DNA of 46,807 nucleotides from Pedobacter hartonius. Its GTDB lineage: Bacteria > Bacteroidota > Bacteroidia > Sphingobacteriales > Sphingobacteriaceae. Within the stretch, counting starts at the first letter, position 1, and each line of letters opens with the position of its first letter. This document shows positions 24,909 to 33,900 of the stretch, in pieces. The stretch spans positions 1 to 46,807 of the forward strand of contig NZ_FNRA01000017.1 in NCBI RefSeq assembly GCF_900107535.1, given 5' to 3'. Both the position numbers and the translations under genes were made by a program. The notes beneath the pieces were generated by a model. The model worked only from the letters and a program-made list of their open reading frames with translations. It searched no databases and had not been told where the DNA came from.

Positions 24909-26618
24909 TTATTCAAAAAACCTGGACCAAAAACTTTTCTTCTTCAATTCAGAGACGACTTCATTATTGCTGAATGGAGGAGGAACAAACTCCGTGGGTA
25001 TATCTTTAACGGTTGATTCTTCAGCTTGTAATGAGTCAATTTGTGCCTCTTTATTTATGTTAGCTAACGGTTTACCGGATTTCAAATTATCAAGAAACAC
25101 TTCCAATGCGTAATTATCGGACAGATTAACTTCTCTTGCTCTGCTTCCATCGAATGGCCCTACTACTCCCGCTGCTTCCAATTGCTCGATAATTCGCCCC
25201 GCACGGTTATATCCCAATTTTAGCTTTCTTTGTATAAGAGAAGTGGAGCCTTGCTGATGCATAACTATCAATCTTGCGGCGTCCTCGAACATCGAATCAC
25301 GATCATCAGGATCAAAATCTGCTTGTGGCACACTTTCCACTCTATTTTGCGGCAACAGGAATGCTTCTGGATATCCCCGTTGATTTCCGATAAATTCATT
25401 TACTCTTTCTACCTCTGTTGTATCCACGAAAGCACCCTGTAAATGAACGATTTCAGTACCATTAGACATTAACATATCACCATATCCATTTAATGATTCA
25501 GCACCAATACTATCCAATATTGTACGTGAATCAATAGCAGATGTAACCCGAAATGCCAATCTTGCGGTGAAATTAGCTTTGATTGTGCCAGTGATAATAT
25601 TTACAGAAGGTCGCTGAGTGGAGATGATTAAATGAATGCCTGCCGCTCTTCCCAACTGTGCCAGGCGGCTAATCACTAATTCTATGTCATTATTGTCCAT
25701 CAACAATTCTGCAAATTCATCAATTACTACTACAATAAATGGCAGGAAACGGTGGTGATCATTAGGATTTAATTTGCGATCTATAAACTTTTGATTGTAT
25801 TCTGCAATTTGACGTACACCAGCGTGATTAAACAGATCATAACGATGATCTGTTTCTATAACCAAACCATTTAGGGTATTGATCGCTTCCAATTTATCAC
25901 TAACAATGGCTTCTGTATTACCTGGGAGTTTGGCTAGAAAGTGATGTTCAATTTTACGGAACAGCCCTAATTCTAAACTATTCGTATCAATTAGAACAAA
26001 CTTCAATTGGGAAGGATGCTTTTTATAAAGAAGTGATAATAGGATTGCATTCAAACAAACAGATTTACCCTGGCCGGTTGCGCCTGCGATTAAAAGATGG
26101 GGCAACTTGCTTAGATCAGCAACAAAGACATCATTGACCATATTCTTACCCAAAGCAATAGGTAAATCAAAATCACACTTTTGGAATTTTTCAGTAGCCA
26201 GTAATGAACGCATCGAAACAAGAGCGCGGTTCAGATGTGGAACTTCAACACCCATACATCCCCTGCCAGGTATAGGGCCGACAATATTAATTTCTGCAGC
26301 CAAAATAAGTGCAAGATCGTCCTTAAGACTTTTAATCTTTGAAACTCTAACACCTGGTGCAGGAATAAATTCGTATAAGGTAAGGGATGGCCCTACTATA
26401 GCTCTTATTTTGTCAATCTCAATCTGGCTATAGCTGAAGGTCTCTACTATTTTATTCTTGTTGATCTCAAGTGTTTCAGCATCGATAGCGATGCTGTCAA
26501 TGTAGGTTTCAAGCAGATCAATGTTTGGATAATTATAACTTGCAAGATCAAGTCTGGGATCATAATTATCGAATTGTTCTTCTCGTCTTTGCAGCGAACC
26601 TGAATTGATGTTGTCCAT
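24909..26618 (-). CDS. soluble FtsK/SpoIIIE-type DNA translocase
   Basis: A 569-aa motor without the N-terminal membrane helices of chromosomal FtsK. The alpha/beta region is at about 30-170 (SYNYPNIDLLETY, GRGCMGVEVPH). Walker A is GATGQGKS (179-186) and Walker B VVVIDEFAEL (296-305). A C-terminal winged-helix gamma domain (about 440-510, SMFEDAARLIVMHQQGSTS...NRAGRIIEQLEAAGVVGP) follows. The gamma domain of FtsK reads polar KOPS-like sequences, so this pump can probably choose direction on DNA. The chromosomal ftsK would be elsewhere, so this is an accessory copy serving the operon. It starts 12 nt after terC. Confidence 0.92.
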   Translation of the reverse strand: MDNINSGSLQRREEQFDNYDPRLDLASYNYPNIDLLETYIDSIAIDAETLEINKNKIVETFSYSQIEIDKIRAIVGPSLTLYEFIPAPGVRVSKIKSLKDDLALILAAEINIVGPIPGRGCMGVEVPHLNRALVSMRSLLATEKFQKCDFDLPIALGKNMVNDVFVADLSKLPHLLIAGATGQGKSVCLNAILLSLLYKKHPSQLKFVLIDTNSLELGLFRKIEHHFLAKLPGNTEAIVSDKLEAINTLNGLVIETDHRYDLFNHAGVRQIAEYNQKFIDRKLNPNDHHRFLPFIVVVIDEFAELLMDNNDIELVISRLAQLGRAAGIHLIISTQRPSVNIITGTIKANFTARLAFRVTSAIDSRTILDSIGAESLNGYGDMLMSNGTEIVHLQGAFVDTTEVERVNEFIGNQRGYPEAFLLPQNRVESVPQADFDPDDRDSMFEDAARLIVMHQQGSTSLIQRKLKLGYNRAGRIIEQLEAAGVVGPFDGSRAREVNLSDNYALEVFLDNLKSGKPLANINKEAQIDSLQAEESTVKDIPTEFVPPPFSNNEVVSELKKKSFWSRFFE

Positions 26619-26630
26619 ACCTGTTAGCTT

Positions 26631-27422
26631 TTAATTGGTTTCAGATTCAACATTAACGCCATTTTTCCGGGGATAGTCAAATACCAGAGAAGTAATAACT
26701 GGCAGAATGAAAACTGCTACAGTGAAAATAGACACGAACAAATCGGTCTGCTCACCTTCAATAATATTGGACAGTACCGATTCCGGATAAAAATGAGTGA
26801 ATAAGGAAGATGTCAGTTTCAGACCTAGTACACCTATCACAATAAAAGCAACAGTTTCAAGGAAGGTGAATTTCTCCATTAACTTTACAAATGCTTGTGC
26901 AACAAATCGCATAGCAAGGATTCCAATGAATACTCCAATGTAAATCAGCCAGATGTGATCCGTAAATGCTACTGCAGCAAACACATTATCGATAGAGAAG
27001 GCGAGATCCATTACCTCAACTAATGCAACAGTGGCCCAGAATGTACCGACCAGACCAACAGTGGATTTATATATCCAATTTTTACTTTTATCTACCTCTT
27101 CTTCTTCCCCCTCTACTTTAGCGTTCTTTTTCATGAAATAATCAAATGCCAGATATAATAGATATAATCCCCCTAATGGTTTTAACCACCATATTTTAAC
27201 TAACCATGCTGCGAGAAAAAGACATATTCCGCGAAATACATATGCTCCGATAATTCCATATTTTAGAGCTTTGTCTCTTTCATCTTTAGGCAAGTCCATT
27301 ACCATGGTTGCTAGTACTGCAGCGTTATCCACCGAAAGCAGGCTCTCGATGACAACTAAGTTTAAGACTACAAGTAGCCCGGCCTGAATGTCATCACCCA
27401 AAATAGTGTGTAAAATGTCCAT
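26631..27422 (-). CDS. terC: TerC family integral membrane protein
   Basis: Membrane protein of about 263 aa if started at MDILHTILGDD (27422); an upstream in-frame ATG at 27467 would add a 15-residue polar extension that abuts the preceding gene. It has 7-8 hydrophobic helices with the conserved acidic membrane motifs LVVIESLLSVDNAAVLA (near the N-terminus) and EVMDLAFSIDNVFAAVA (middle), the TerC/YkoY signature thought to bind metal. TerC proteins have been linked to tellurite resistance, metal (Mn) export and protein secretion. In this operon it accompanies two TerD proteins, as in known ter loci. Confidence 0.9.
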   Translation of the reverse strand: MDILHTILGDDIQAGLLVVLNLVVIESLLSVDNAAVLATMVMDLPKDERDKALKYGIIGAYVFRGICLFLAAWLVKIWWLKPLGGLYLLYLAFDYFMKKNAKVEGEEEEVDKSKNWIYKSTVGLVGTFWATVALVEVMDLAFSIDNVFAAVAFTDHIWLIYIGVFIGILAMRFVAQAFVKLMEKFTFLETVAFIVIGVLGLKLTSSLFTHFYPESVLSNIIEGEQTDLFVSIFTVAVFILPVITSLVFDYPRKNGVNVESETN

Positions 27423-27467
27423 TATATGATTGCTTTTATATTTGTTTAGATGTGAGTTACTTTGCAA

Positions 27468-27680
27468 TTATATTTTTCTTATACCAGCCTTTATTGCTGA
27501 GAGAAGAAAAACAATAACAAAAGCAATAATTATCGGAGCAAAAACTTCAAACCAACCCACGCTTCCGATAAAAATTTTAATGATGAAAAGTACTGCGCTA
27601 AATAGTATTGCTAACGAAACTATGACCTGTTTAAATCCCATCTTTTTAGCAGCAGCTTTTCTTGTTCTTCTCTTTGCCAT
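27468..27680 (-). CDS. small two-helix membrane protein, 70 aa
   Basis: A strongly basic N-terminus (MAKRRTRKAAAKK) is followed by two hydrophobic helices (about 17-37 and 42-62) and a short basic tail. The positive-inside rule places both ends in the cytoplasm. No family is recognised. It lies between the OmpA-domain gene (8 nt) and terC within the operon and may be a small subunit of the membrane complex. Confidence 0.65.
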   Translation of the reverse strand: MAKRRTRKAAAKKMGFKQVIVSLAILFSAVLFIIKIFIGSVGWFEVFAPIIIAFVIVFLLSAIKAGIRKI

Positions 27681-27688
27681 TAAACGAA

Positions 27689-28408
27689 TTATTGAAAAGT
27701 TATTTCTATTCTTCGGTTCTTCTTTCTGCCGGCATTTGTAGCATTGGATGCAATTGGATTTTCAATACCTTTACCTATAGCAGATATTCTACTTCCAGCG
27801 ATTTCCTTCTTAACTAACAAATCCTTAAATGCATCTGCCCTACCTTGGGATACTATTTGGTTTACCTGCAATGATCCATCACTACTTGCATATCCAAGAA
27901 CGTTGATCGCCGCATCAGGATTTTTTGTTAAATAGGAAACTATTCTTTTTACAAGTGACTGATCCATTTGGCTAATTGCAGATGATCCTTCAGCAAAGCT
28001 TGCAACAGTCTTATTATTTAAACTTGCAGCTTCATTGCTGACATTCTTCTCAGCATCGCGTTGTGTTATTATGGGAGTAGTTTGGCTGCCAGTGTCACTT
28101 TCCACGGCTGATGGTTGTGCAGTTCTGACCGTAGCGGGAACTACCTTACTACTTGAACCAGTAGGAACCTCTGCGACCAAATTATTTTCGACTTTGGCTT
28201 TTTCATCCTTAGATAAATAAAACCAGATTCCGCCACCTATGATCAGAACTCCCAAAAGCACAAGTATCCATTTATTTGAACTTGGAGCAGGTGGCGAAGT
28301 TACCGGAGGTGCTGCATCACCTTTTGATAAATCAAATTTGGATGTAGACTGAGGTTTATTGGATGTCGCTTTATCAGCTCCATCATTCTTGTTTAAATCA
28401 AATGCCAT
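27689..28408 (-). CDS. OmpA-domain membrane protein with TerD-like N-terminal motifs
   Basis: A 239-aa protein. The cytoplasmic N-terminus carries two short motifs, AFDLNKND (2-9) and KFDLSKGD (24-31), which copy the start of the neighbouring TerD protein (FNLSKGD). A Pro-rich hinge, one transmembrane helix (about 46-64) and a periplasmic linker lead to a C-terminal OmpA peptidoglycan-binding domain (about 140-239). That domain contains INVLGYASSDGS and ends NAGRKKNRRIEITF. It should tie the cytoplasmic Ter proteins to the cell wall. It starts 14 nt after terD2 and is full length. Confidence 0.85.
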   Translation of the reverse strand: MAFDLNKNDGADKATSNKPQSTSKFDLSKGDAAPPVTSPPAPSSNKWILVLLGVLIIGGGIWFYLSKDEKAKVENNLVAEVPTGSSSKVVPATVRTAQPSAVESDTGSQTTPIITQRDAEKNVSNEAASLNNKTVASFAEGSSAISQMDQSLVKRIVSYLTKNPDAAINVLGYASSDGSLQVNQIVSQGRADAFKDLLVKKEIAGSRISAIGKGIENPIASNATNAGRKKNRRIEITFQ

Positions 28409-28422
28409 AATTTCAATTAAGA

Positions 28423-29076
28423 TTAGGTGTACATATCTACTAATGTTTGCAGGCTACCAGTATGCGCTCTGCCCATAGCTTCGAATTCCCAGCTATCTCC
28501 TACGCGGAATAATCGTCCAAATTCAACAGCATCTTCGTTGGTATATTGATCCTTAAGATCGTAGCGCAGCAATTCTTCGCCGGTGCTTTCATCAACAATC
28601 CGGATATAACAGTCATTCACTTTTCCAAAATCAAGATCTAGTGTTCTACGATCTTTTTTGTTATCATGAGGGTATTTACAGATCGTACAGCACACGATAA
28701 TCTGCTCTATTTTGGAACTCACTTTGGTAAGGTCAATAAACATATCTTCATCATCATCGCCGTCACTTCTGGATCCATCAGGATCATCAATCGCACCAAT
28801 GATAGCACCATCCTCAGTTAACGGTCTGAAAAGCCCTTTCTCTAGTTTATCCTCAATTTTGTTACCCATCCGGATCTGGCCATAAAAGGTGAAATAAGAA
28901 TCAGATGGTATCTTAAAGTCGCTGCCAATTGAAAAGGCAGACACGTCCAGGTCAAACTCTGGCCCGCCGGACTCCTCATTAGGATCCCAACCCATTCCTA
29001 TTTTTACTATCGTTAGTCCAGGTGCTGCCTTAGACAGGGAAAACCTATCCCCTTTACTTAAATTGAAACTGCCCAT
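28423..29076 (-). CDS. terD: TerD family protein (second copy)
   Basis: A 217-aa TerD-domain protein. It opens FNLSKGDRFSLSK, then has the conserved GMGWDP and FDLDVSAF (about 26-50) with acidic clusters (GDDDEDMF) that in TerD family members bind Ca2+. The C-terminal landmark is GDSWEFEAMGRAHTGSL. The fold is a cytoplasmic beta-sandwich. TerD proteins are linked to tellurite resistance, phage inhibition and stress responses. It differs clearly from the adjacent copy, so the two are not a recent duplication. It starts 10 nt after terD1. Confidence 0.93.
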   Translation of the reverse strand: MGSFNLSKGDRFSLSKAAPGLTIVKIGMGWDPNEESGGPEFDLDVSAFSIGSDFKIPSDSYFTFYGQIRMGNKIEDKLEKGLFRPLTEDGAIIGAIDDPDGSRSDGDDDEDMFIDLTKVSSKIEQIIVCCTICKYPHDNKKDRRTLDLDFGKVNDCYIRIVDESTGEELLRYDLKDQYTNEDAVEFGRLFRVGDSWEFEAMGRAHTGSLQTLVDMYT

Positions 29077-29086
29077 ATTGATATGT

Positions 29087-29653
29087 TTATTGATATAATT
29101 CTACTAGTGTATTTAGACCTCCGGAAAACGCCTGGCCCAAAGCTTCTACATCCCAGGCACCACCATTCCTGGATATTGATGCAATGATCAGTGAATCCTC
29201 ATTGGTGAAATTTTCCTGTAGTTTATACTGGCACAGGACGGAGTTATCAGCAGCATTCCTGATATTGATGTAGGAATTTTGCACATGCCCAAAGTTGTGG
29301 ACTCTTTCTTCACATTGATCAATAGTGACTGCAAAATACAGGAACTCAACCTTAGGATTGATTTTAGAAAGTTCGATATTGATTACTTCATCATCTCCCT
29401 CGCCTTCACCACCTCTGCTATCTCCTGGATAGTGAGTAGATCCGTCCGGACTGGTAGCATTGTTATAAAAGATGAAGTATTCATCTTCCACAAGTTTGCC
29501 ATCTGCACCAAGCATGAATAATGAAAGATCAAGATCAACAGAGTGTCCGTTTACTGTAGCTGGATCCCAGCCTAAACCAGCTATGATGTTATTTAAACCT
29601 GGTTTTTCCTTAATTATGGAAATTGGTTTTCTCTTTTCTAGTTGTATAGCCAT
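29087..29653 (-). CDS. terD: TerD family protein (first copy)
   Basis: A 188-aa TerD-domain protein with a divergent N-terminus (IQLEKRKPISIIKEKPGL), then AGLGWDP and VDLDLSLFMLGADG (about 26-51), a Gly/Asp-rich acidic loop (GDSRGGEGEGDDEV) likely to bind calcium, and a C-terminal WDVEALGQAFSGGLNTLVE. The core matches the Ca2+-binding TerD/TerE fold. It lacks the FxLSKGD start seen in the other copy and in the OmpA protein. The gene follows the 432-aa gene by 32 nt. Confidence 0.93.
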   Translation of the reverse strand: MAIQLEKRKPISIIKEKPGLNNIIAGLGWDPATVNGHSVDLDLSLFMLGADGKLVEDEYFIFYNNATSPDGSTHYPGDSRGGEGEGDDEVINIELSKINPKVEFLYFAVTIDQCEERVHNFGHVQNSYINIRNAADNSVLCQYKLQENFTNEDSLIIASISRNGGAWDVEALGQAFSGGLNTLVELYQ

Positions 29654-29685
29654 TTGGTATGTAATTATTTTAATTCTATTTCGAG

Positions 29686-30984
29686 TTATGAACCCTTTTT
29701 GGGTGGCAATGGCGGTAGCTTGACCGGATTTACCTTCACCGGGTTTGGAGCCTTCATTTCAGGCAATTTTGGAATGATTACCTGTGCGGGCGCTACATGG
29801 CTACCCTTTTTCGGTGGTAATGGGGGTGGTACTTTCGGCGCAGGTAATGGGGGTCTTGCAGCAGCTATCGGCAAGACAGGTGGTGCTGTGGGTTCTTTTG
29901 GTTTCGCGGAATAATTGGAATAAGCAATCTCAGCAAAAATGGACTTCATTGTATCTGCGATATCAGAAGCCTGCACCTCTTTTACATACCTGTATTTCTT
30001 TAGCAGTTTGGTTGAGAAGTAAGAAGTACTGATTTCCTCTGTACCTAATAAAATAAATACGTTCTCTTCAAGTAGGCTTCCTGTCTTCAATAGCTCATCA
30101 ATAGCACTGTAGATCAGATTGTCATTTGAGTAATACTGCAGCCTGTCACTAAGACTGCGCTCATTGACTCTAAACCAATATTTATTACCATCGGAAAGTT
30201 CAGCATCACCTTTGATAATAGGTACAATATTTTCCAACAGGCTTGCACAAAACGGCAGCAGAACAGCAATTTCTAAATCCTTGTCTATAGACAGATATGA
30301 ATTTTGGAGAATAATATATTCCACAATCATATCGGCCAGAATTTTAACCCTGGGATCCGCTCCCTGGCCCTCTAGCCGTTGTGTCCCAATTGGATCGGCA
30401 CTGATATTTTTATACAGCTTTAGATAAAGAACATCATCAATTCCGCTTAAAAGTAGAACTGCTTTGTCTTTAGGTATTATACCCCTTTCAGACAATACCT
30501 GGAAGAGAGTTCTATTATAAAATACCCTATCCAGATTAAAGTATCCGGCTTCCTTAAATAGATGTTCGATCAATGACTTCTCATTGTCTTCAATATCTGT
30601 ATCGAAAAGAAATCGAAGTGGAAAATTCTGCCGGTAAGATTCAATTGAATCTGTTTTGTACAATACGGTATTTAGAAAATACGACAGGTATTGTTCTATT
30701 CCATAATAAAACAATTGCTTAACCGGTTTCTTATTGCCATAAATACTGAAGTGCTTACTTGGATCTTTAATGATTTCAAAATACCTACCATAAGCATGAG
30801 GATCATGCCGGTTAAAACGATCCCTTGCTGCACTACCAAAAATAAAGTCGTTCCCGTTCACATAGAAGTATAAAGGAATTTCATTGGATTCCTTTATACT
30901 TAAGGGTGCATATGCATTGTTGTCTGATTGGTACCAGAAGGAGACAGAACGCTTGGATATTTTTGTTAATACACAGAATTTCAT
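29686..30984 (-). CDS. predicted degenerate actin/Hsp70-like protein with proline-rich tail
   Basis: A 432-aa protein I cannot place by name. Its order of motifs follows an Hsp70/actin ATPase in weakened form: IPLYFYVNGNDFIFGSAARDRF (about 36-57, like the substrate-facing 'VGxxAK' region), AVLLLSGIDDVLYLKLY (about 175-191, like phosphate-2) and NVFILLGTEEISTSYF (about 308-323, like the adenosine motif). The catalytic Asp/Gly residues are not conserved. Residues about 361-432 are proline-rich, with PPPLPPKKGS (386-395) and PPLPPKKGS forming the very C-terminus. It starts 5 nt after the SrfB-like gene. A regulatory pseudo-ATPase partner of that protein is my inference. Confidence 0.5.
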   Translation of the reverse strand: MKFCVLTKISKRSVSFWYQSDNNAYAPLSIKESNEIPLYFYVNGNDFIFGSAARDRFNRHDPHAYGRYFEIIKDPSKHFSIYGNKKPVKQLFYYGIEQYLSYFLNTVLYKTDSIESYRQNFPLRFLFDTDIEDNEKSLIEHLFKEAGYFNLDRVFYNRTLFQVLSERGIIPKDKAVLLLSGIDDVLYLKLYKNISADPIGTQRLEGQGADPRVKILADMIVEYIILQNSYLSIDKDLEIAVLLPFCASLLENIVPIIKGDAELSDGNKYWFRVNERSLSDRLQYYSNDNLIYSAIDELLKTGSLLEENVFILLGTEEISTSYFSTKLLKKYRYVKEVQASDIADTMKSIFAEIAYSNYSAKPKEPTAPPVLPIAAARPPLPAPKVPPPLPPKKGSHVAPAQVIIPKLPEMKAPNPVKVNPVKLPPLPPKKGS

Positions 30985-30989
30985 CGTTC

Positions 30990-33900
30990 TTATTGTTTTT
31001 GAATTCCTTTAAGGAGATGTTTTTCGAAAAATTTCATTCCTTCCAGGATGATGATAGGCGCCACATAGTCGAACTCCTTTTGATCGTCATGCTTCCGCTT
31101 TTGCGCCTTGATAAATCCAGGTTCGCCCTTAATGTAATTTTCGATATTCATATCCTGAAAGCCTGCCATGAAATCCGCGGCGTTCATTTTTAAGCCAAAC
31201 ATGGTAGAGGACACTTTATAGAATAAGTCCGCGAAATCCATAAACCTGGGACAGTGTGGTTTCCCATCCGGAGGCAAGCAGATAAAATGATTTCCGATAT
31301 GCTCTAACATCTCCGGAGTTATAGAATTGGTGGATTCCAGATATTTAAACTCACCTGCAGGGGTTACAACGCAGAAGTTATCTTCTCCTAATATTTCTAT
31401 TGCCTGCTTATTGGTCGGAACCAAAATGCTTGTGATATTTGTTGGAATAGCTAAACCTTTTGATACTTCGTACTTGACGTCCGCATTATTGGATCCACGC
31501 TGTGAGTTGATATCAATGATTTTTAGCGGGTTTGTACTTATAGGATTAATTGTTTGCTTTGCAATAGCCTCTCCGCCTATCCCCCTGATGAACATCTGAG
31601 TATAGTAATCATCCGCAGCAGCCGGATTTACAGCACTAAACCAATCAAATATTCTAGAGCCTTTGCCAGCAAATGCAATCTTAATTTTTGGTTGAATCGC
31701 TTTAACCGCAGCTGGTGCATCTTCTGATTTTACAATTTCATTTCTTAATTTGTAGGCGAGCTGCCCAGCATAGAACATGATTAAACCAGTAACATATAGG
31801 TTAATACTCATCATCTCTTTGCATTCGGCGGCTATCAAAAGATAAAAGGTTTCAAAATCCGAGGCCCCCAGTCGATCTACAACCTGTTCAAAATAATAAG
31901 GAGCAGTATTTTCAGAAAACTTGTTTGCGCCCATATTTAATCCCTGAATAGAGATATTTTTCTTTTCGCACATTCTTAAGAGCACGTTTTTGAAGTTGGG
32001 AGAAAACTTGGTAGCCTGAGCAATTCTTTCCGCAGCAAAACGGATAGAGTTCTGTTTAATCATTGCTTTGCCACCATCCATCTGGCATAAGGCTGTGATA
32101 TCTGTTGTACTACCACCAATATCAAAGCAAAGGACTAACTCTCCGGGATTAATTGAATACCCTCCATTTGGCCTGACTAAGTAATTGGCAACAGCACACG
32201 CCTCTGAAAGAGATTCTTCATTACTCAATTTTTTGAAATCAAAACGCACAGGTCCGGTTTCTGTAGCAATATTTATTGCCACGGCAGGTTTGCTGGAATT
32301 ATCACCCCATCCCCCTGCGGCAGCGGGCAATTTGGTCTCATTTCCCCAGCCGCTGCCAGTTGATTCCGATCCCCAGCCTGATGCAGATGTTACCGGTTGT
32401 AATGTTGAGCTACCCCATCCTGAATCTGCTACTGGCTCGCCCCAACTGCTGCTTCCCGTCGTATCACCCAGGTCCGAAAGATCGGAAGGTGGATATGTTT
32501 TTAATGTCACGTTACTGACAATTGGCGAGATACCCTTGAGTGAGTCCCATATTGCGCGGTATTCACTAAGCAATTCTTTTCCCATTGAAGATGGGTATGA
32601 CCATTTCAAAGTATGGGGCTCATGCCCTTCGATAAATAACTGTGCGTATACATGCAGCAGTAAAGAGCTTAAATAGGCTGTTTTATAACTTTTATCAATG
32701 GGCTGGGTAGACCATTTCATGTTATAGATCAATTCAGCCTTTCCAATTCTATTGTATCCTAAAATGTATTTATTATCCTCAGCATTCTCAATCGGGAGAT
32801 TCTTTTCAAAACAGGGGAACCCCCCTTTAACAGCCTGTGCCATCAAGGACTCACTTAAGATATTGCTGTCATTTACAACTCTTCTGGAATCATGAATAGT
32901 TAGTACTGATTTGATCGCATTGGTTAAGATTTCATCATTCTGAAAGAAGAAAATCTCATCTTCTACTGCAGGCCGGATATCATTGTTTTTCGCATCTGTA
33001 GATAACAGTGAGACCCTTTTATTTGTCAATTTTAAACTTTCGCAAACCTCATTCTTATGATCAGAGAAATATGCGATTGAAGAATTTGTACTTCCGAAGT
33101 CAACCCCTAAAAATGCAGGAGAGAGTGCTTTAGGAGAGTTGAGCATATTGACAGGCAGAGACTGTGTATTTCCGGACCCATCATATCGTATGATTCCAAA
33201 GCCGCAATCTAAACCTGCGTGAGCAAACTTTACGCCCTTAAAAGGCTTGTTGCTCTCGTAAATCTCATATTTATATTTATTATCGGCGACTGCATTATTT
33301 GAAGTTATATGCAACTGAGCCATTATGCTTCCATACTTATCTGGGATAATGGCTGCCTTGCCGTTGTTAGCGAGATACAAGGGCACGCCGTTTTCATCAT
33401 GTACGATCCTAAAAAAATCATCATCGACGTTGCCTATAAAGGGAGTCGCTTGAAACTTAGCATCATTATGAGGGATTTCGGAATATAAGAAATACCGGTT
33501 CCATTGTTTAGAAATAAAGTTAGGCCACATTAAAATGTCCTTCCCAACGATTGAATCAGGAGTGACTTTGTAGATTACCTCTTTAATGATTTCACTACCA
33601 GACTCCGTATAGAGTTTAAGATTAACGGTTAAGCGTTCACCATCTTTATCATTTGGATCGTAGATTGCCGAAATTCTTGATTTCACATTTGAAGCATCAG
33701 TGATGCCTACCAGGGCATCTAATGTTGCACCAAAGACATTAAGTGCGAGTGGTGTTAAAGGAAGTGTGAAGTAAGCAAAACTGTTAGGTTGTCCCTTTGT
33801 CTCTGCGGCTAAGAGTAAGATTGGCTTGGATTTCAGATAGCCTCTGGTTTCCACTCCTTCTCTGCCAAAATCTATTTGTGCGATTTCCGTTGTATCAGGA

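Noticed and set aside
24909..26618. FtsK gene as evidence for a conjugative element or prophage
   Set aside because: No relaxase, coupling protein, Tra, integrase, capsid or tail genes are present anywhere in the window.
32185..32676. Plus-strand frame of 163 codons opposite the SrfB-like gene
   Set aside because: It is the antisense of the GW-repeat region; its Pro/Ser-rich content is a by-product of the Trp-Gly codons, and the minus-strand gene is clearly coding across the whole stretch.
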